A stretch of 37,558 bases of DNA. It comes from a virus. Within the stretch, counting starts at the first letter, position 1. Each line of letters opens with the position of its first letter. Positions 12,159 to 19,604 of the stretch are shown here, one piece after another. The stretch spans positions 1 through 37,558 of IMG/VR virus record IMGVR_UViG_3300009161_000011; one strand, given 5' to 3'. The translations under genes and the position numbers were made by a program. The notes below the pieces were generated by a model, which worked only from the letters and a program-made list of their open reading frames with translations, had not been told where the DNA came from and did not search any database.

Positions 12159-12212
12159 CTAGGCGCGGCAGTATCCGTCGGCAGTCTGAGTGCCGATAGT
12201 CTGACCGCCTAG
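12159..12212 (-). ncRNA. Two-tier stem-loop in the 5-prime leader of the early block
   Basis: An outer stem, CTAGGCG/CGCCTAG (12159-12165 with 12206-12212), encloses an inner perfect stem, TCGGCA/TGCCGA (12178-12183 with 12191-12196), with a 7-nt loop. It directly precedes the tRNA-like leader A and would be transcribed from a start near 12236. It could be a separate regulatory domain or a processed RNA. Confidence 0.45.
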
Positions 12213-12243
12213 CGTGGTCGATCATTGCTAAGGAAGGAAGGAA

Positions 12244-12251
12244 ACTATAGT
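12244..12251. promoter_or_regulatory. Palindromic -10-like box ACTATAGT (bidirectional)
   Basis: ACTATAGT reads TATAGT on both strands. Leftward transcription from it would begin near 12236 and include all structured elements of leader A. Rightward, an AAGGAAGGAAGG block at 12230-12242 lies just before it. No -35 matches are seen at the usual distance on either side. Confidence 0.4.
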
Positions 12252-12372
12252 GCCGGAGGTTCGTCGCCCTCCGTATCTTTTCCGTCTCCCCGGTGCGGCC
12301 ATGGGATCCATACCACTGACTGCGACACCGCCGGACGTTCGCCCTATCGGACGTAGACACACTCTAAACACA

Positions 12373-12402
12373 GATTTAGGTCTTATGTTGTTACAAAGTC
12401 AA
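12373..12402 (-). promoter_or_regulatory. Candidate leftward promoter (TTGACT-18-TAAATC)
   Basis: On the - strand TTGACT (12397-12402) lies 18 nt before TAAATC (12373-12378). This is the best -35/-10 pair I see facing the early block. A second TTGACT is at 12583-12588 with a poorer -10. Spacing is acceptable but the -10 match is weak. Confidence 0.35.
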
Positions 12403-12865
12403 CACAAACAAAGAATTTACAAATCGAACAGGTGTTCGCATATCGCTCCCTGCGCCCAATTCGCCCCTACCCGCACCCCTTTCCCTGCCACGAACGCAAG
12501 GCCCGGAGAACGCGCGGCAGAGGCCCCACAATCGACACCCCCAAAGGCCCCCGCAACATAATGGAAACTAATGTCAGACATAAGTCAAAAGTGTTGCAAG
12601 CGTGTCACAATCACCCCTATTTACCCTACATTGTGCCGACTTAGTGACGATTCTAAAGGGCCTAGCGTGGCCCCTAACGCGCACCCCAAAACCGAATAGC
12701 GTTACCTGCCCTTCACCGATTCGCAGCAGCAGCGAAGCACGGCACCTCTCCCGACACTAACCCCACGCCAGACAACCACCCCCACCCCACCCCCGGCGGG
12801 CGTGTCCGGGGCTTCGCGGGCGACCGAGGTGTTGTTAATGTGCTGCTCTCCTCTGAACACTCCAT

Positions 12866-12891
12866 GCTAATCCGCAGCCCGACCGATTAGC
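12866..12891. repeat. Inverted repeat GCTAATC/GATTAGC
   Basis: Perfect 7-bp arms are separated by 12 nt. It lies close to the composition switch and could be an operator or initiator-binding site. Nothing further can be inferred from one copy. Confidence 0.4.
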
Positions 12892-12915
12892 AAGAGCGAC
12901 AACCCCACCCAGCAG

Positions 12916-12950
12916 AGAAAGGGCGCTCTCGTACGCAGGCTTTCTTTTTT
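12916..12950 (+). terminator. Terminator-like hairpin with T-run facing right
   Basis: AGAAAG (12916-12921) pairs with CTTTCT (12940-12945), with a possible inner GCG/CGC, followed by a run of six T (12945-12950). It lies at the composition switch in the non-coding region. It could stop stray rightward transcripts before the virion operon promoter. The loop is long (18 nt) unless the inner pairs form. Confidence 0.4.
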
Positions 12951-13292
12951 GTGGGTATGGTTTTTCTTCTGGGTTTGTTGATTTGTTGGTCAATTAGCAG
13001 CAGGCCAGTTGGTCTAATCGCACGAGGTTTTTGCATTGTGGTGTAGATGTGTGGTGTGTTTATCTGCGCTTGGTTTGTGTCTGTGTGTGGATACTTTGGT
13101 AGTGTTGAGTTCGCGGTTTTGTGCGGTTTGGTGTGGTTAGATGATCTTTAATCGTCTTTTTTTGCGTGTTGTTCACGTTTAACGTGTACTTCGTAGCATT
13201 ATTCTCCCCCCCTCCCTAGCGTTATGGCTAGTCATCGTCCGTTTTACATGCTTGATGTCCCTGCATGAGTCTATTCCTAGCCGTTTCCGGGG

Positions 13293-13368
13293 ATCACCCT
13301 TGTGGGTGGTGTCTGTTCGTCTAGTGGAGGGGCAGGATTGTTCTGCTTGGCTCGCTAGTTGCTACGAA
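13293..13368 (+). promoter_or_regulatory. Two hairpins upstream of the virion operon
   Basis: ATCACCC/GGGTGGT (13293-13310, one G-T pair) forms a tight hairpin with loop TTGT. It is followed by a longer imperfect stem with TTCGT/ACGAA ends (13316-13320 with 13364-13368), CTAG/CTAG next, and inner GCAG/CTGC. If transcription starts upstream these would form a structured leader for the virion operon. Confidence 0.35.
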
Positions 13369-13448
13369 TAGGCTCAGAGTTAGGATGTAACGCAGCGGAT
13401 TTAGCGGTCCGGGGGCGTGTTGTAGTGACAGTGTAACTGATGCGCGTC

Positions 13449-13527
13449 TAATATGGTGGTATGTGTAGGATCTTACATAGTTGTATGTACAGTTTTGACA
13501 TACTGGTGGTTGGGTGAGTGATATGTT
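13449..13527 (+). promoter_or_regulatory. Candidate rightward promoter/operator region for the virion operon
   Basis: The stretch has -10-like TAATAT (13449-13454) and TATGTT (13522-13527), and a consensus TTGACA (13495-13500). TTGACA is 21 nt from TATGTT, longer than usual. Overlapping it are GTATGT repeats and a GTATGT/ACATAC inverted repeat (13483-13503), as expected of a regulated promoter. The exact start cannot be fixed by eye. Confidence 0.35.
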
Positions 13528-13550
13528 GTTATTGTCGGAGGATGAGCAAG

Positions 13551-13853
13551 ATGATGAAGCATTACGGTGAGTACAGCGAGGAACTGCGTCAGATTAATTC
13601 TGCGAGTACGATTCGTCGTGGTAAGAACACTAGGGGGAATCCTCCGAGGGGCTTTGAGGATGTGTTTAGTTACACTCAGCCTCGTCGGAATCGTTTTGGT
13701 GCGGGTGATTTGAAGGTTACGAACACTGTGACGGGTGAAGTTACAATGTATAACGCTGAGGAAGTGTCGAAAGCGTTTGCTCATGTTCGTTCTCCTAAGC
13801 ATGCACAGTATAATCTTAAGTACGATAAGAAGGATAAAGTTGACCCTGCCTGA
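13551..13853 (+). CDS. Hypothetical protein preceding the terminase genes (100 aa)
   Basis: ATG 13551 is chosen because GGAGG (13537-13541) is 9 nt upstream; in-frame starts at 13518 and 13542 lie before or right on that site. The product starts MMKHYGEYSEELRQINSAST and is basic. It has a region RRGKNTRGNPPRGFEDVFSY, then a beta-like DLKVTNTVTGEVTMYNAEEV and a helical basic tail. It overlaps the small terminase gene by 14 nt. No family is recognised; position suggests a packaging accessory or regulatory role. Confidence 0.6.
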   Translation: MMKHYGEYSEELRQINSASTIRRGKNTRGNPPRGFEDVFSYTQPRRNRFGAGDLKVTNTVTGEVTMYNAEEVSKAFAHVRSPKHAQYNLKYDKKDKVDPA

Positions 13854-14277
13854 GAAGACGGATAGTGAGACTAAGCATTTCTTTGACGACAATAAGCAGT
13901 CGATCTTGGAGATGGCTAACAAGCCTATTGCGCTGCTCACTATCGCTCAGGCTCACGGCATCAAGGTAGATACGTTGTCTCGTCGCGTCCTTGAGGGCGA
14001 AGACGAGTTCGCGGTAGAGTTCCAGAAGCGTCGCGCCTCGTTGCAAGCGAACCTTGCTAGTAACGTAATGGATCGTGGCGACGCGGACTGGCGCATGCAC
14101 GCCCACGTCCTAGAGCGACTCTTCCCATCCGGCTACGCTAAAGAACGCGCCAACACAATTAAGGTCGAAGCGAGCGCGTTCGACTGGAACTTGCTTGGTC
14201 GTATTCAGGAGAAGGACCTTGCGAAGCGCGAGACTAAACTCGTCGAAGCAGAAGCAGTCGAAGTAAATAATGATTGA
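13840..14277 (+). CDS. terS: Terminase small subunit
   Basis: TTG 13840, with AGGA upstream and coupled to the previous gene, gives 145 residues; no ATG occurs in frame until residue 25. Residues about 30-51 (IALLTIAQAHGIKVDTLSRRV) form a helix-turn-helix. About 70-100 carry ADWRMHAHVLERLFPSGYAK, the W-x7-ER-FP pattern common to small terminases. TerS recognises the packaging site and stimulates the large subunit. The C-terminus is acidic and overlaps the region just before TerL. The function call is good; the start codon is uncertain. Confidence 0.75.
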   Translation: MTLPEKTDSETKHFFDDNKQSILEMANKPIALLTIAQAHGIKVDTLSRRVLEGEDEFAVEFQKRRASLQANLASNVMDRGDADWRMHAHVLERLFPSGYAKERANTIKVEASAFDWNLLGRIQEKDLAKRETKLVEAEAVEVNND

Positions 14278-14321
14278 GCCGTTTGACACTAACCGCGATC
14301 CGGGCGACGAGCAGGACACAG

Positions 14322-15929
14322 ATGACTCGTCAAGTTGACGCGCAAGCAAAGCGACGCAAAGGCAAGACAGTCAAGAAGATCGTCAACGACGTACCACAAG
14401 ACCAGTTCGACCTACGCAGCAAAATCCTCACCGACCCACTCTGGATCTACGAAAACCTCCTAGACTTTCACCCATGGTCGAAGCAGTTGGAAGTTCTCCA
14501 GAGCGTCAGAGACAATAAGCGCACCGTCGTCCGCTCGTGCCACGGCTCAGGAAAAACAGCAGTCGCCGCCGTCGCAGTCCTAGAGTACATGTTAAAGGGG
14601 CCATGTCGTGTAATCACCACTGCGCCGACATGGAGTCAGGTAGAACAATTGTTGTGGCGCGAAATCGCGCAACGCCACCGCAACATTAAACCCGATTTTG
14701 GAAAACTTTTCAAGACGCAACTTGAAATTGCACCAGACTGGTTTGCCATCGGACTCTCCACCGACACGCCAGAACGATTCCAAGGCCACCACGCACCACG
14801 AATGCTCCTCGTAGTAGACGAAGCGAGCGGCGTAGACGATGCAATCTACGAAGCGTCGGAAGGATTCCTTACCGCCGAGGGCGCTCGCGTTCTCCTGATC
14901 GGAAACCCGACACGCACAACAGGAACATTCTACCGAGCATTTAAGCCAGACTCGGGATGGAATCGTGTACACATCAGCGCATTCGACTCGCCCAACTTCA
15001 CCGGAGAAGAAGTACACCCCGACGCTGCCCGCGCACTCGTCACACCAGAATGGGCAGCAGACGCCGCAACACAATGGGGGATTGACTCACCAGCCTACAA
15101 AATTCGCGTACTAGGCAACTTTGCAGAAACCACCGGACGACAATACTTCCAATTTATTGACAAACTCGTTGCCAAGGAACCAACGAAACGCGGAATGTTC
15201 TTTGGACAACCCGTACGCGGCGGAACCGTCTCCTTCGCCGACGACAAGATCGGGCCAATCAAAATCTGGCAAGCACCACAAAAAGACAAACACTACATCC
15301 TGTTTGCCGACGTAGCAGGCAGCGTAACCGACGAAACTTTTAACGCTCGCATGGCATCCGCAGAAGAACGAGACGGGTCCGACTTCTCCGCCGCAGTCCT
15401 GATCGACTCCGAAACGGGACAGATCTGCGCCACCTACCATGGACGCCCAGCCCTAGACCAGTACGCAGAAGACCTAGCGCGCCTAGCCCACACCTACAAC
15501 AAAGCACTACTCGCAGTAGAACGCAACAGCGTCGGACAAGCAGTCCTTCTCATGCTCACCACCACCTTCAACTACTCCAACCTCTACCGGCCTCGTCACA
15601 TGAACAGTACACGCCCAGACCTAGACAACAAGATTGGGTGGATCACAAGCCAGTCCACGCGCCCACGAATGCTCACCGCTCTCCAAATGCAGATCAGAGA
15701 TAACCCGGAGACGATTCGGTGCGAGCGTTTGATTGAAGAAATTAAAACATTTGTATACGACCGGCGAGGAAACTCTGGCGCGGACCACGGAGAACACGAC
15801 GACCTTGTAATGGCTGCCGGTGGCGCGTACGCCATCATGCAAGAAACAACATATCGCCCAATAAACTTGCTTCCACAGAAGCGTACGCGAACGTCTAGCA
15901 CAATTACTAGACGCTCCCCGCGCGTATGA
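14322..15929 (+). CDS. terL: Terminase large subunit (packaging ATPase/nuclease)
   Basis: The protein has 535 residues from ATG 14322, which has AGGA at 5-nt spacing; a TTG at 14274 overlapping the terS stop is an alternative. Walker A is SCHGSGKT (72-79) and Walker B is LLVVDEAS (162-169, Asp166/Glu167), followed by the coupling motif LIGNPTRTTG (192-201). The nuclease half has Asp330 in LFADVAG, the DFSAAVLID strand, VERNSVG and HDDLVMA with its acidic pair. All belong to the RNase H-like terminase nuclease. It translocates DNA into the prohead and cuts it. Codons end in A or C more than in many later genes. Confidence 0.95.
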   Translation: MTRQVDAQAKRRKGKTVKKIVNDVPQDQFDLRSKILTDPLWIYENLLDFHPWSKQLEVLQSVRDNKRTVVRSCHGSGKTAVAAVAVLEYMLKGPCRVITTAPTWSQVEQLLWREIAQRHRNIKPDFGKLFKTQLEIAPDWFAIGLSTDTPERFQGHHAPRMLLVVDEASGVDDAIYEASEGFLTAEGARVLLIGNPTRTTGTFYRAFKPDSGWNRVHISAFDSPNFTGEEVHPDAARALVTPEWAADAATQWGIDSPAYKIRVLGNFAETTGRQYFQFIDKLVAKEPTKRGMFFGQPVRGGTVSFADDKIGPIKIWQAPQKDKHYILFADVAGSVTDETFNARMASAEERDGSDFSAAVLIDSETGQICATYHGRPALDQYAEDLARLAHTYNKALLAVERNSVGQAVLLMLTTTFNYSNLYRPRHMNSTRPDLDNKIGWITSQSTRPRMLTALQMQIRDNPETIRCERLIEEIKTFVYDRRGNSGADHGEHDDLVMAAGGAYAIMQETTYRPINLLPQKRTRTSSTITRRSPRV

Positions 15930-15935
15930 TAAGAT
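15930..15935 (+). promoter_or_regulatory. Candidate -10 box of a leaderless promoter (TAAGAT)
   Basis: TAAGAT lies exactly 7 nt before ATG 15943, overlapping the end of terL. No Shine-Dalgarno sequence precedes this ATG, so transcription starting at or next to the A of ATG would give a leaderless message. The same geometry recurs at 17664, 28719 and 28919. Confidence 0.45.
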
Positions 15936-15942
15936 TATACTC

Positions 15943-16245
15943 ATGAGTAATAAGCCAACAGGACAATTTGCAAAGCAGGCCGCAGGGTTCGCCTCTGACC
16001 GCAAATACTTTGTTGACAATTTTGTTCGCCCCGAAGACAAAAAGGCTTACGACTCGCCAATCGTTAGAGATCGCATGAGGCGAGTGCAGAACAACAACGC
16101 TGCTTCTGCTGCAAGTAAAGAGAACATGACTAAGCGCGGAAACCCCCTGAGCATCGTTGCCAACGAGGAAACACCCAATCCGGCGCGGCGCATGCGAGAA
16201 ATGAACGCAACAAAAGCAAACAGCAAACCGTCTAAAGGACTCTGA
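15943..16245 (+). CDS. Hypothetical basic protein (100 aa)
   Basis: The 100-residue product is basic and polar, with Asn/Ala-rich stretches (RRVQNNNAASAASKEN) and a tail NATKANSKPSKGL. It looks partly disordered, like small packaging- or virion-associated proteins. There is no ribosome site; a -10-like box 7 nt before the ATG suggests leaderless expression. Two further low-complexity genes follow before the receptor-type proteins. No family is recognised. Confidence 0.6.
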   Translation: MSNKPTGQFAKQAAGFASDRKYFVDNFVRPEDKKAYDSPIVRDRMRRVQNNNAASAASKENMTKRGNPLSIVANEETPNPARRMREMNATKANSKPSKGL

Positions 16246-16247
16246 TA

Positions 16248-16499
16248 ATGGCATTCCCCAATACTCCTAAGCCCGCCCCCGGCATAATGGGCGGCGTCCC
16301 TAAACCCGGCCCTGCGCGCACTCCTCCAAAGGCTGGTGCTAAGCCCCCCATGACTGGTGGCCCCTATGGCGGCATTACTGGCGGCGTTGTGAAACCCAAG
16401 AGCGGTGAACAATTGCCACCAACGGCCCCCAAAGCAGCCGGAACCGCATCGACGACTAAGAAAGTCAAGTCGTTTATGAAGAAGTACGGGCAGGCTTAA
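16248..16499 (+). CDS. Pro/Gly/Lys-rich low-complexity protein (83 aa)
   Basis: The product is dominated by Pro, Gly, Lys and Ala (NTPKPAPGIMGGVPKPGPAR), with a more regular basic end STTKKVKSFMKKYGQA. Its composition resembles the disordered ends of the virion proteins at 29735-32124 of this genome. It is probably a virion or DNA-contacting protein. It starts 2 nt after the previous stop. Confidence 0.6.
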   Translation: MAFPNTPKPAPGIMGGVPKPGPARTPPKAGAKPPMTGGPYGGITGGVVKPKSGEQLPPTAPKAAGTASTTKKVKSFMKKYGQA

Positions 16500-16500
16500 C

Positions 16501-16848
16501 ATGCCAATGATGCCACAAGCCGCACCAGCAGGACCCCCGATGGGCGCAATGCCGCCGAGCGGCGCTCCCCCACAGGGCGGAGACGATCAAGCCCCCGCCG
16601 CGCAGATCCTCCCAATCATGGCGATGCTCGCACAGCAGCAGCAGGGCGCGATGCAGCAGCAGCAGCAGCAGGAACAGGCTCTCAAAGAGGCGATGCGTCA
16701 GCAGATCCTTCGTCTTGTCAGCATGATGCCGACGGAAAATCCTGCCGGAATGGCGGCTCGCACTGAGCCAATGCCAACGAGCATGTCGCCAACGGATCAA
16801 AGCGGAACTCCTGATATGGGTAATGCCCCGATGGGTATGGAGGATTAA
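16501..16848 (+). CDS. Met/Gln/Pro-rich low-complexity protein (115 aa)
   Basis: The N-terminus is Pro/Met/Gly-rich and the middle has runs of Gln, including six CAG codons in a row (16654-16671) inside a predicted helix. The C-terminus is again Pro/Met-rich, ending MGNAPMGMED. Such a central helix with disordered flanks would suit a small scaffold, chaperone or minor virion protein. It starts 1 nt after the previous stop. No family is recognised. Confidence 0.55.
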   Translation: MPMMPQAAPAGPPMGAMPPSGAPPQGGDDQAPAAQILPIMAMLAQQQQGAMQQQQQQEQALKEAMRQQILRLVSMMPTENPAGMAARTEPMPTSMSPTDQSGTPDMGNAPMGMED

Positions 16849-16850
16849 TA

Positions 16851-17363
16851 ATGGCTTGGACTACCCCCACACGTTATCCAAACTCTGATGAGCAGGCTAA
16901 TAACGAAGATTTCCTTAACGTCAACGTTATCGACAACCTTGTTAACCACGAAACGCGACTACTTCTTGCAGAAGCAGCGTGGACAACATGGACTCCCACT
17001 TTAAGTGGAGTTACCATTGGCAACGGCACCGTTCAAGCGTATTACCGCAAATATGGAACAACAGTTAACATTGCTTTTGGTATTACGCTTGGTAGCACTT
17101 CAGCAATTACAGGCGATATTCAATTTACGCTTCCATTTAATGCTGCCACTGCTCCCGGCGAGCAGGGATTAACAGTTTTTTACAACGATTTTGGAAACGC
17201 CACATATCCCGGAGTTGGAATTGTTGCAGCGGGAACTGTTTATGCGCGAGCAATAAACGCCGCATCAACATACGCGCAAGTTGCAAACTGTAGTTCTACA
17301 GTTCCTTTTACTTGGAATGCTACGGATCAGATTCGTGTTTCTGGTTCATACTTTTCGGTTTAA
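16851..17363 (+). CDS. Minor structural / receptor-binding-type beta protein (170 aa)
   Basis: The N-terminal part (1-45) resembles the attachment segment of phage fibre proteins (NNEDFLNVNVIDNLVNHETRL). The body begins WTTWTPTLSGVTIGNGTVQA and continues YYRKYGTTVNIAFGITLGST, a beta-sandwich pattern common in actinophage tail or appendage proteins. The final segment alternates polar and hydrophobic residues and ends IRVSGSYFSV. GGAGGATTAAT precedes the ATG. It lies unusually between terminase and portal genes, next to the spike-base-like protein, so the two may form an accessory spike or head fibre. Confidence 0.6.
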   Translation: MAWTTPTRYPNSDEQANNEDFLNVNVIDNLVNHETRLLLAEAAWTTWTPTLSGVTIGNGTVQAYYRKYGTTVNIAFGITLGSTSAITGDIQFTLPFNAATAPGEQGLTVFYNDFGNATYPGVGIVAAGTVYARAINAASTYAQVANCSSTVPFTWNATDQIRVSGSYFSV

Positions 17364-17395
17364 CCTAGCGTTCTGATTGAAGAAAGAAACCACAA

Positions 17396-17671
17396 ATGCC
17401 AACTAACAAATTTTCTCAAAACGATGCGTCTGTCATTGCGCCATATACTCGCGCAGTAAGCCTTACTCTCAGCGACACTGTTGACCTTACCGAAACTCCT
17501 CGCGGCCTACATGTGCATGCGGGTACAGCATCGACTCCAGTAAAAGTAATTATGGCTGGTGACACTGTTGCCGTTACGCTTCAGTTGCAGACGGGATTTA
17601 TCTATCCCCTGCGCGTAAGTCGCGTATACGCTACCGGTACAAGCGCAACAACCGTTATTGCTCTATACTAA
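17396..17671 (+). CDS. Spike-base-like protein (RCAP_Rcc01079-type)
   Basis: This 91-residue all-beta protein has the pattern of the short spike-base family: an N-terminal NDASVIAPYTRAVSLTLSDT, then ETPRGLHVHAGTASTPVKVIM and a C-terminal GFIYPLRVSRVYATGTSAT. The PLRV-x-VYATGTSAT ending is the most telling part. In related phages the family sits near tail or spike genes and is thought to connect spike subunits. Here it precedes the portal. The family call is by eye and moderately confident. Confidence 0.6.
   Translation: MPTNKFSQNDASVIAPYTRAVSLTLSDTVDLTETPRGLHVHAGTASTPVKVIMAGDTVAVTLQLQTGFIYPLRVSRVYATGTSATTVIALY
17664..17669 (+). promoter_or_regulatory. Candidate -10 box of a leaderless promoter (TATACT)
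   Basis: TATACT, a near-consensus box, ends exactly 7 nt before the GTG start of the portal gene. No Shine-Dalgarno sequence is present between the previous stop and this start. It would allow separate leaderless expression of the portal gene. Confidence 0.5.
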
Positions 17672-17676
17672 AAACC

Positions 17677-19407
17677 GTGATTAAAGGCGATCAGACCAAG
17701 ATCCTCTCGCGCTTCAACAAAGCGTTCGCATCCGCGAACCAGCACCACACGAAGCGTGTAGACAAGTACAAGAAATGCGACGACGCATACAACGCTGTAC
17801 TTAAGCCACAAGAAGACAACTGGCAGTCTGACCTTCACCCGCCATACGTCATGCAGATCGTGGAACTTCTCGCGTCTAACCTTATTGACGAGAACTCCAA
17901 AGCAAAGGTTATCCCCGGACAACCAATCAATGCCGAGACAGCATCGTTGCATGAACACCTCCTTCAACAGCAGCGCGAAGCAGACAGATACAACGAAAAA
18001 CTTGTACCATTTGTACTCCAAGCACTGATTCGCGGCATTACCGTTGCAAAGGTGACGTGGCAGGAAGAGTGGCGCAAGACGCAAGTCAAAGAGTTTAAGG
18101 CTTCCCCGTATGGCGCACCCATCGGTAGCGTCACCGAGCAGCGATACCCGTACCGTCAACAGCCTAGTTTTACACCCGTAGACGCCAAGCAGTTCTTGTG
18201 GGACCCCGCCGCACACTCGCTAGACGACGCAGCCGAATGTTTTCACATCACATACGAAACGGTAAGTAGCGTCAAGAATAGTGGCGTTTACGAGAACGTA
18301 GACAAGATTCACGCTGGCACCGCTCCTTCTGGCGTTGACGACGCAACCAACAAACGCAAGGGCCGCGTCGAAATTATTGAATGGTGGCACCGCGAAGGCG
18401 ACGAAATCTACCTCACCACCATCGCCAATCGTGCCGTCGTTCTTCGTGACGAGTGCAGCCCATTCTGGCACGGAGAGTTCCCATTCGTAGTCGCATCGCC
18501 AATGCCTAGCCTATTTGAAATTGGTGGCAAGAGCATTGTAGAAATGGTCGCTGATATTCAGGCAGCACTGTGGGAGATGCAGAATCAGCGCATCGACAAC
18601 ACTCGTTTCATGGCAAACGCGGCAGTGTTCGTTGACCCCGCCGCAGAAATCCAAGACTTCCGCCTACAGCCCGGTGGCATCCTGCGCGCTCGCCCCGACC
18701 AGATCCAGCCTTGGCAGCCCGCCACGAGCATCCTCGCCCCGACCGTACAGGCCGAGGAACTTCTTAAGGGAGACTTGCAGAACCTTAGTGGTGCTGTCAG
18801 TTACCTCAGCGGCGCTTCTAACTCGCAGATGGATCAGACCACTGCCACTGGTATTAGCATTATCCAAAACATGGCGACAAAACGCATCATGCGGATGAAG
18901 CAACAAATTCTATTTGCACTTAAGCGCGTAGGTGAGCAGCAGATTTCGCTTAACCAGCAGTTGCTCCCCAATGCTGTTGCTATTCGTATTGATCGTGGCG
19001 CTGCCGGTATCGAATGGCAAGCCGCTACGCCCGCACAACTTCAGGGCAAGTACGAGTATCGCGTAGAAGACGCTTCCGAGTCGCTGATTCGTCAAGAGCG
19101 CCGCGCAGAAGCACTTGCAAAAGCCAACTTCCTCACCGCTAACTACGCTTTGTTCCAGCAGGATGGCGTCCAGATTGACCTCAAGAAGATCCTTGAAGAC
19201 GTTACGGAAGCGTTTGACGAAGACCCCCGTAAATACTTTAAGGAAGAAGTTGCAGCGCCAGCCCCGACAGGCGCTCCCGCGTCCCCTCCGCAACTGGTCG
19301 GCGGGGTTGGGGCGGAAGCGGCACCGACACCCGAAGCACAGGCGGCGGCTACCGCAGCGCCCGCTCCCGCTGAGGCCGGTGCCGCTGCTCCGCCCGGAGT
19401 AGCATGA
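17677..19407 (+). CDS. Portal protein
   Basis: This 576-residue protein forms the dodecameric ring through which DNA enters the head. The N-terminal helices (DKYKKCDDAYNAVLKP, then LHPPYVMQIVELLASNLID) fit the podovirus portal pattern. So does the conserved core GGKSIVEMVADIQAALWEMQ followed by NQRIDNTRFMANAAVFVDP. A long helical region (about 375-430, KRIMRMKQQILFALKRV) follows, and a Pro/Ala-rich tail ends the protein. Start is GTG 17677 with no ribosome site but a TATACT box 7 nt upstream. The stop overlaps the next gene as ATGA. The disordered Ala/Pro tail of about 60 residues is unusual but does not disturb the core. Confidence 0.85.
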   Translation: MIKGDQTKILSRFNKAFASANQHHTKRVDKYKKCDDAYNAVLKPQEDNWQSDLHPPYVMQIVELLASNLIDENSKAKVIPGQPINAETASLHEHLLQQQREADRYNEKLVPFVLQALIRGITVAKVTWQEEWRKTQVKEFKASPYGAPIGSVTEQRYPYRQQPSFTPVDAKQFLWDPAAHSLDDAAECFHITYETVSSVKNSGVYENVDKIHAGTAPSGVDDATNKRKGRVEIIEWWHREGDEIYLTTIANRAVVLRDECSPFWHGEFPFVVASPMPSLFEIGGKSIVEMVADIQAALWEMQNQRIDNTRFMANAAVFVDPAAEIQDFRLQPGGILRARPDQIQPWQPATSILAPTVQAEELLKGDLQNLSGAVSYLSGASNSQMDQTTATGISIIQNMATKRIMRMKQQILFALKRVGEQQISLNQQLLPNAVAIRIDRGAAGIEWQAATPAQLQGKYEYRVEDASESLIRQERRAEALAKANFLTANYALFQQDGVQIDLKKILEDVTEAFDEDPRKYFKEEVAAPAPTGAPASPPQLVGGVGAEAAPTPEAQAAATAAPAPAEAGAAAPPGVA

Positions 19408-19604
19408 CCGAACTATTAGATTCCGTTCTGGGTCTGAGTATGTGGAGCGCGGTAGAGGAAGAGATCCAGCGCAAAAAAGACGTGTTGCTCCGCCAGATGG
19501 TGTACGATAATGTTACCTACGAAGAGTATTTGCGCATTAGTGGCGAAGTGCGCGGGCTAGACTTTACGCTAAAACTCAAATCAAGGAGAACTTCTGGTGT
19601 CTGA
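19404..19604 (+). CDS. Small helical protein between portal and scaffold (66 aa)
   Basis: ATG 19404 overlaps the portal stop as ATGA. The 66 residues are predicted helical (MWSAVEEEIQRKKDVLLRQM, then NVTYEEYLRISGEVRGLDFT), with a basic end KLKSRRTSGV. Small coiled proteins at this position in podovirus operons are often assembly accessory factors. The scaffold gene begins 8 nt before its stop. The family is not recognised. Confidence 0.65.
   Translation: MTELLDSVLGLSMWSAVEEEIQRKKDVLLRQMVYDNVTYEEYLRISGEVRGLDFTLKLKSRRTSGV

Larger units (their letters stand above)
12252..13550. other. Long non-coding divergent region
   Basis: I find no credible gene in this 1.3 kb. The + strand is C/A-rich from about 12430 to 12910 and abruptly G/T-rich from about 12940 to 13200, a sharp asymmetry switch. 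It contains many inverted repeats: 12253-12270, 12658-12673, 12791-12811, 12866-12891, 13174-13186 and 13293-13368. Promoter-like boxes face left (12373-12402) and right (13449-13527). It separates all leftward early-type genes from the rightward virion genes, so it is the likely control and possible replication-origin region. A GTG-started frame at 12250-12561 has atypical composition and was not accepted. Confidence 0.7.

Noticed and set aside
12061-12360. N-terminal extension of the 105-residue gene to 12360
   Set aside because: The extension translates the structured leader and would ignore the strong conserved ribosome block before ATG 12060.
12250-12561. GTG-started + strand frame after an AAGGAAGGAAGG block
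   Set aside because: The ribosome-like block and -10 box are suggestive, but the product is low-quality (Pro/Arg-rich, with no gene-like codon pattern) and the DNA is rich in inverted repeats. It is treated as non-coding.
13316-13400. tRNA-Glu-like start (TTCGTCTAGTGG)
   Set aside because: The D-arm resemblance is not followed by a valid anticodon arm or a GTTCRA T-loop.
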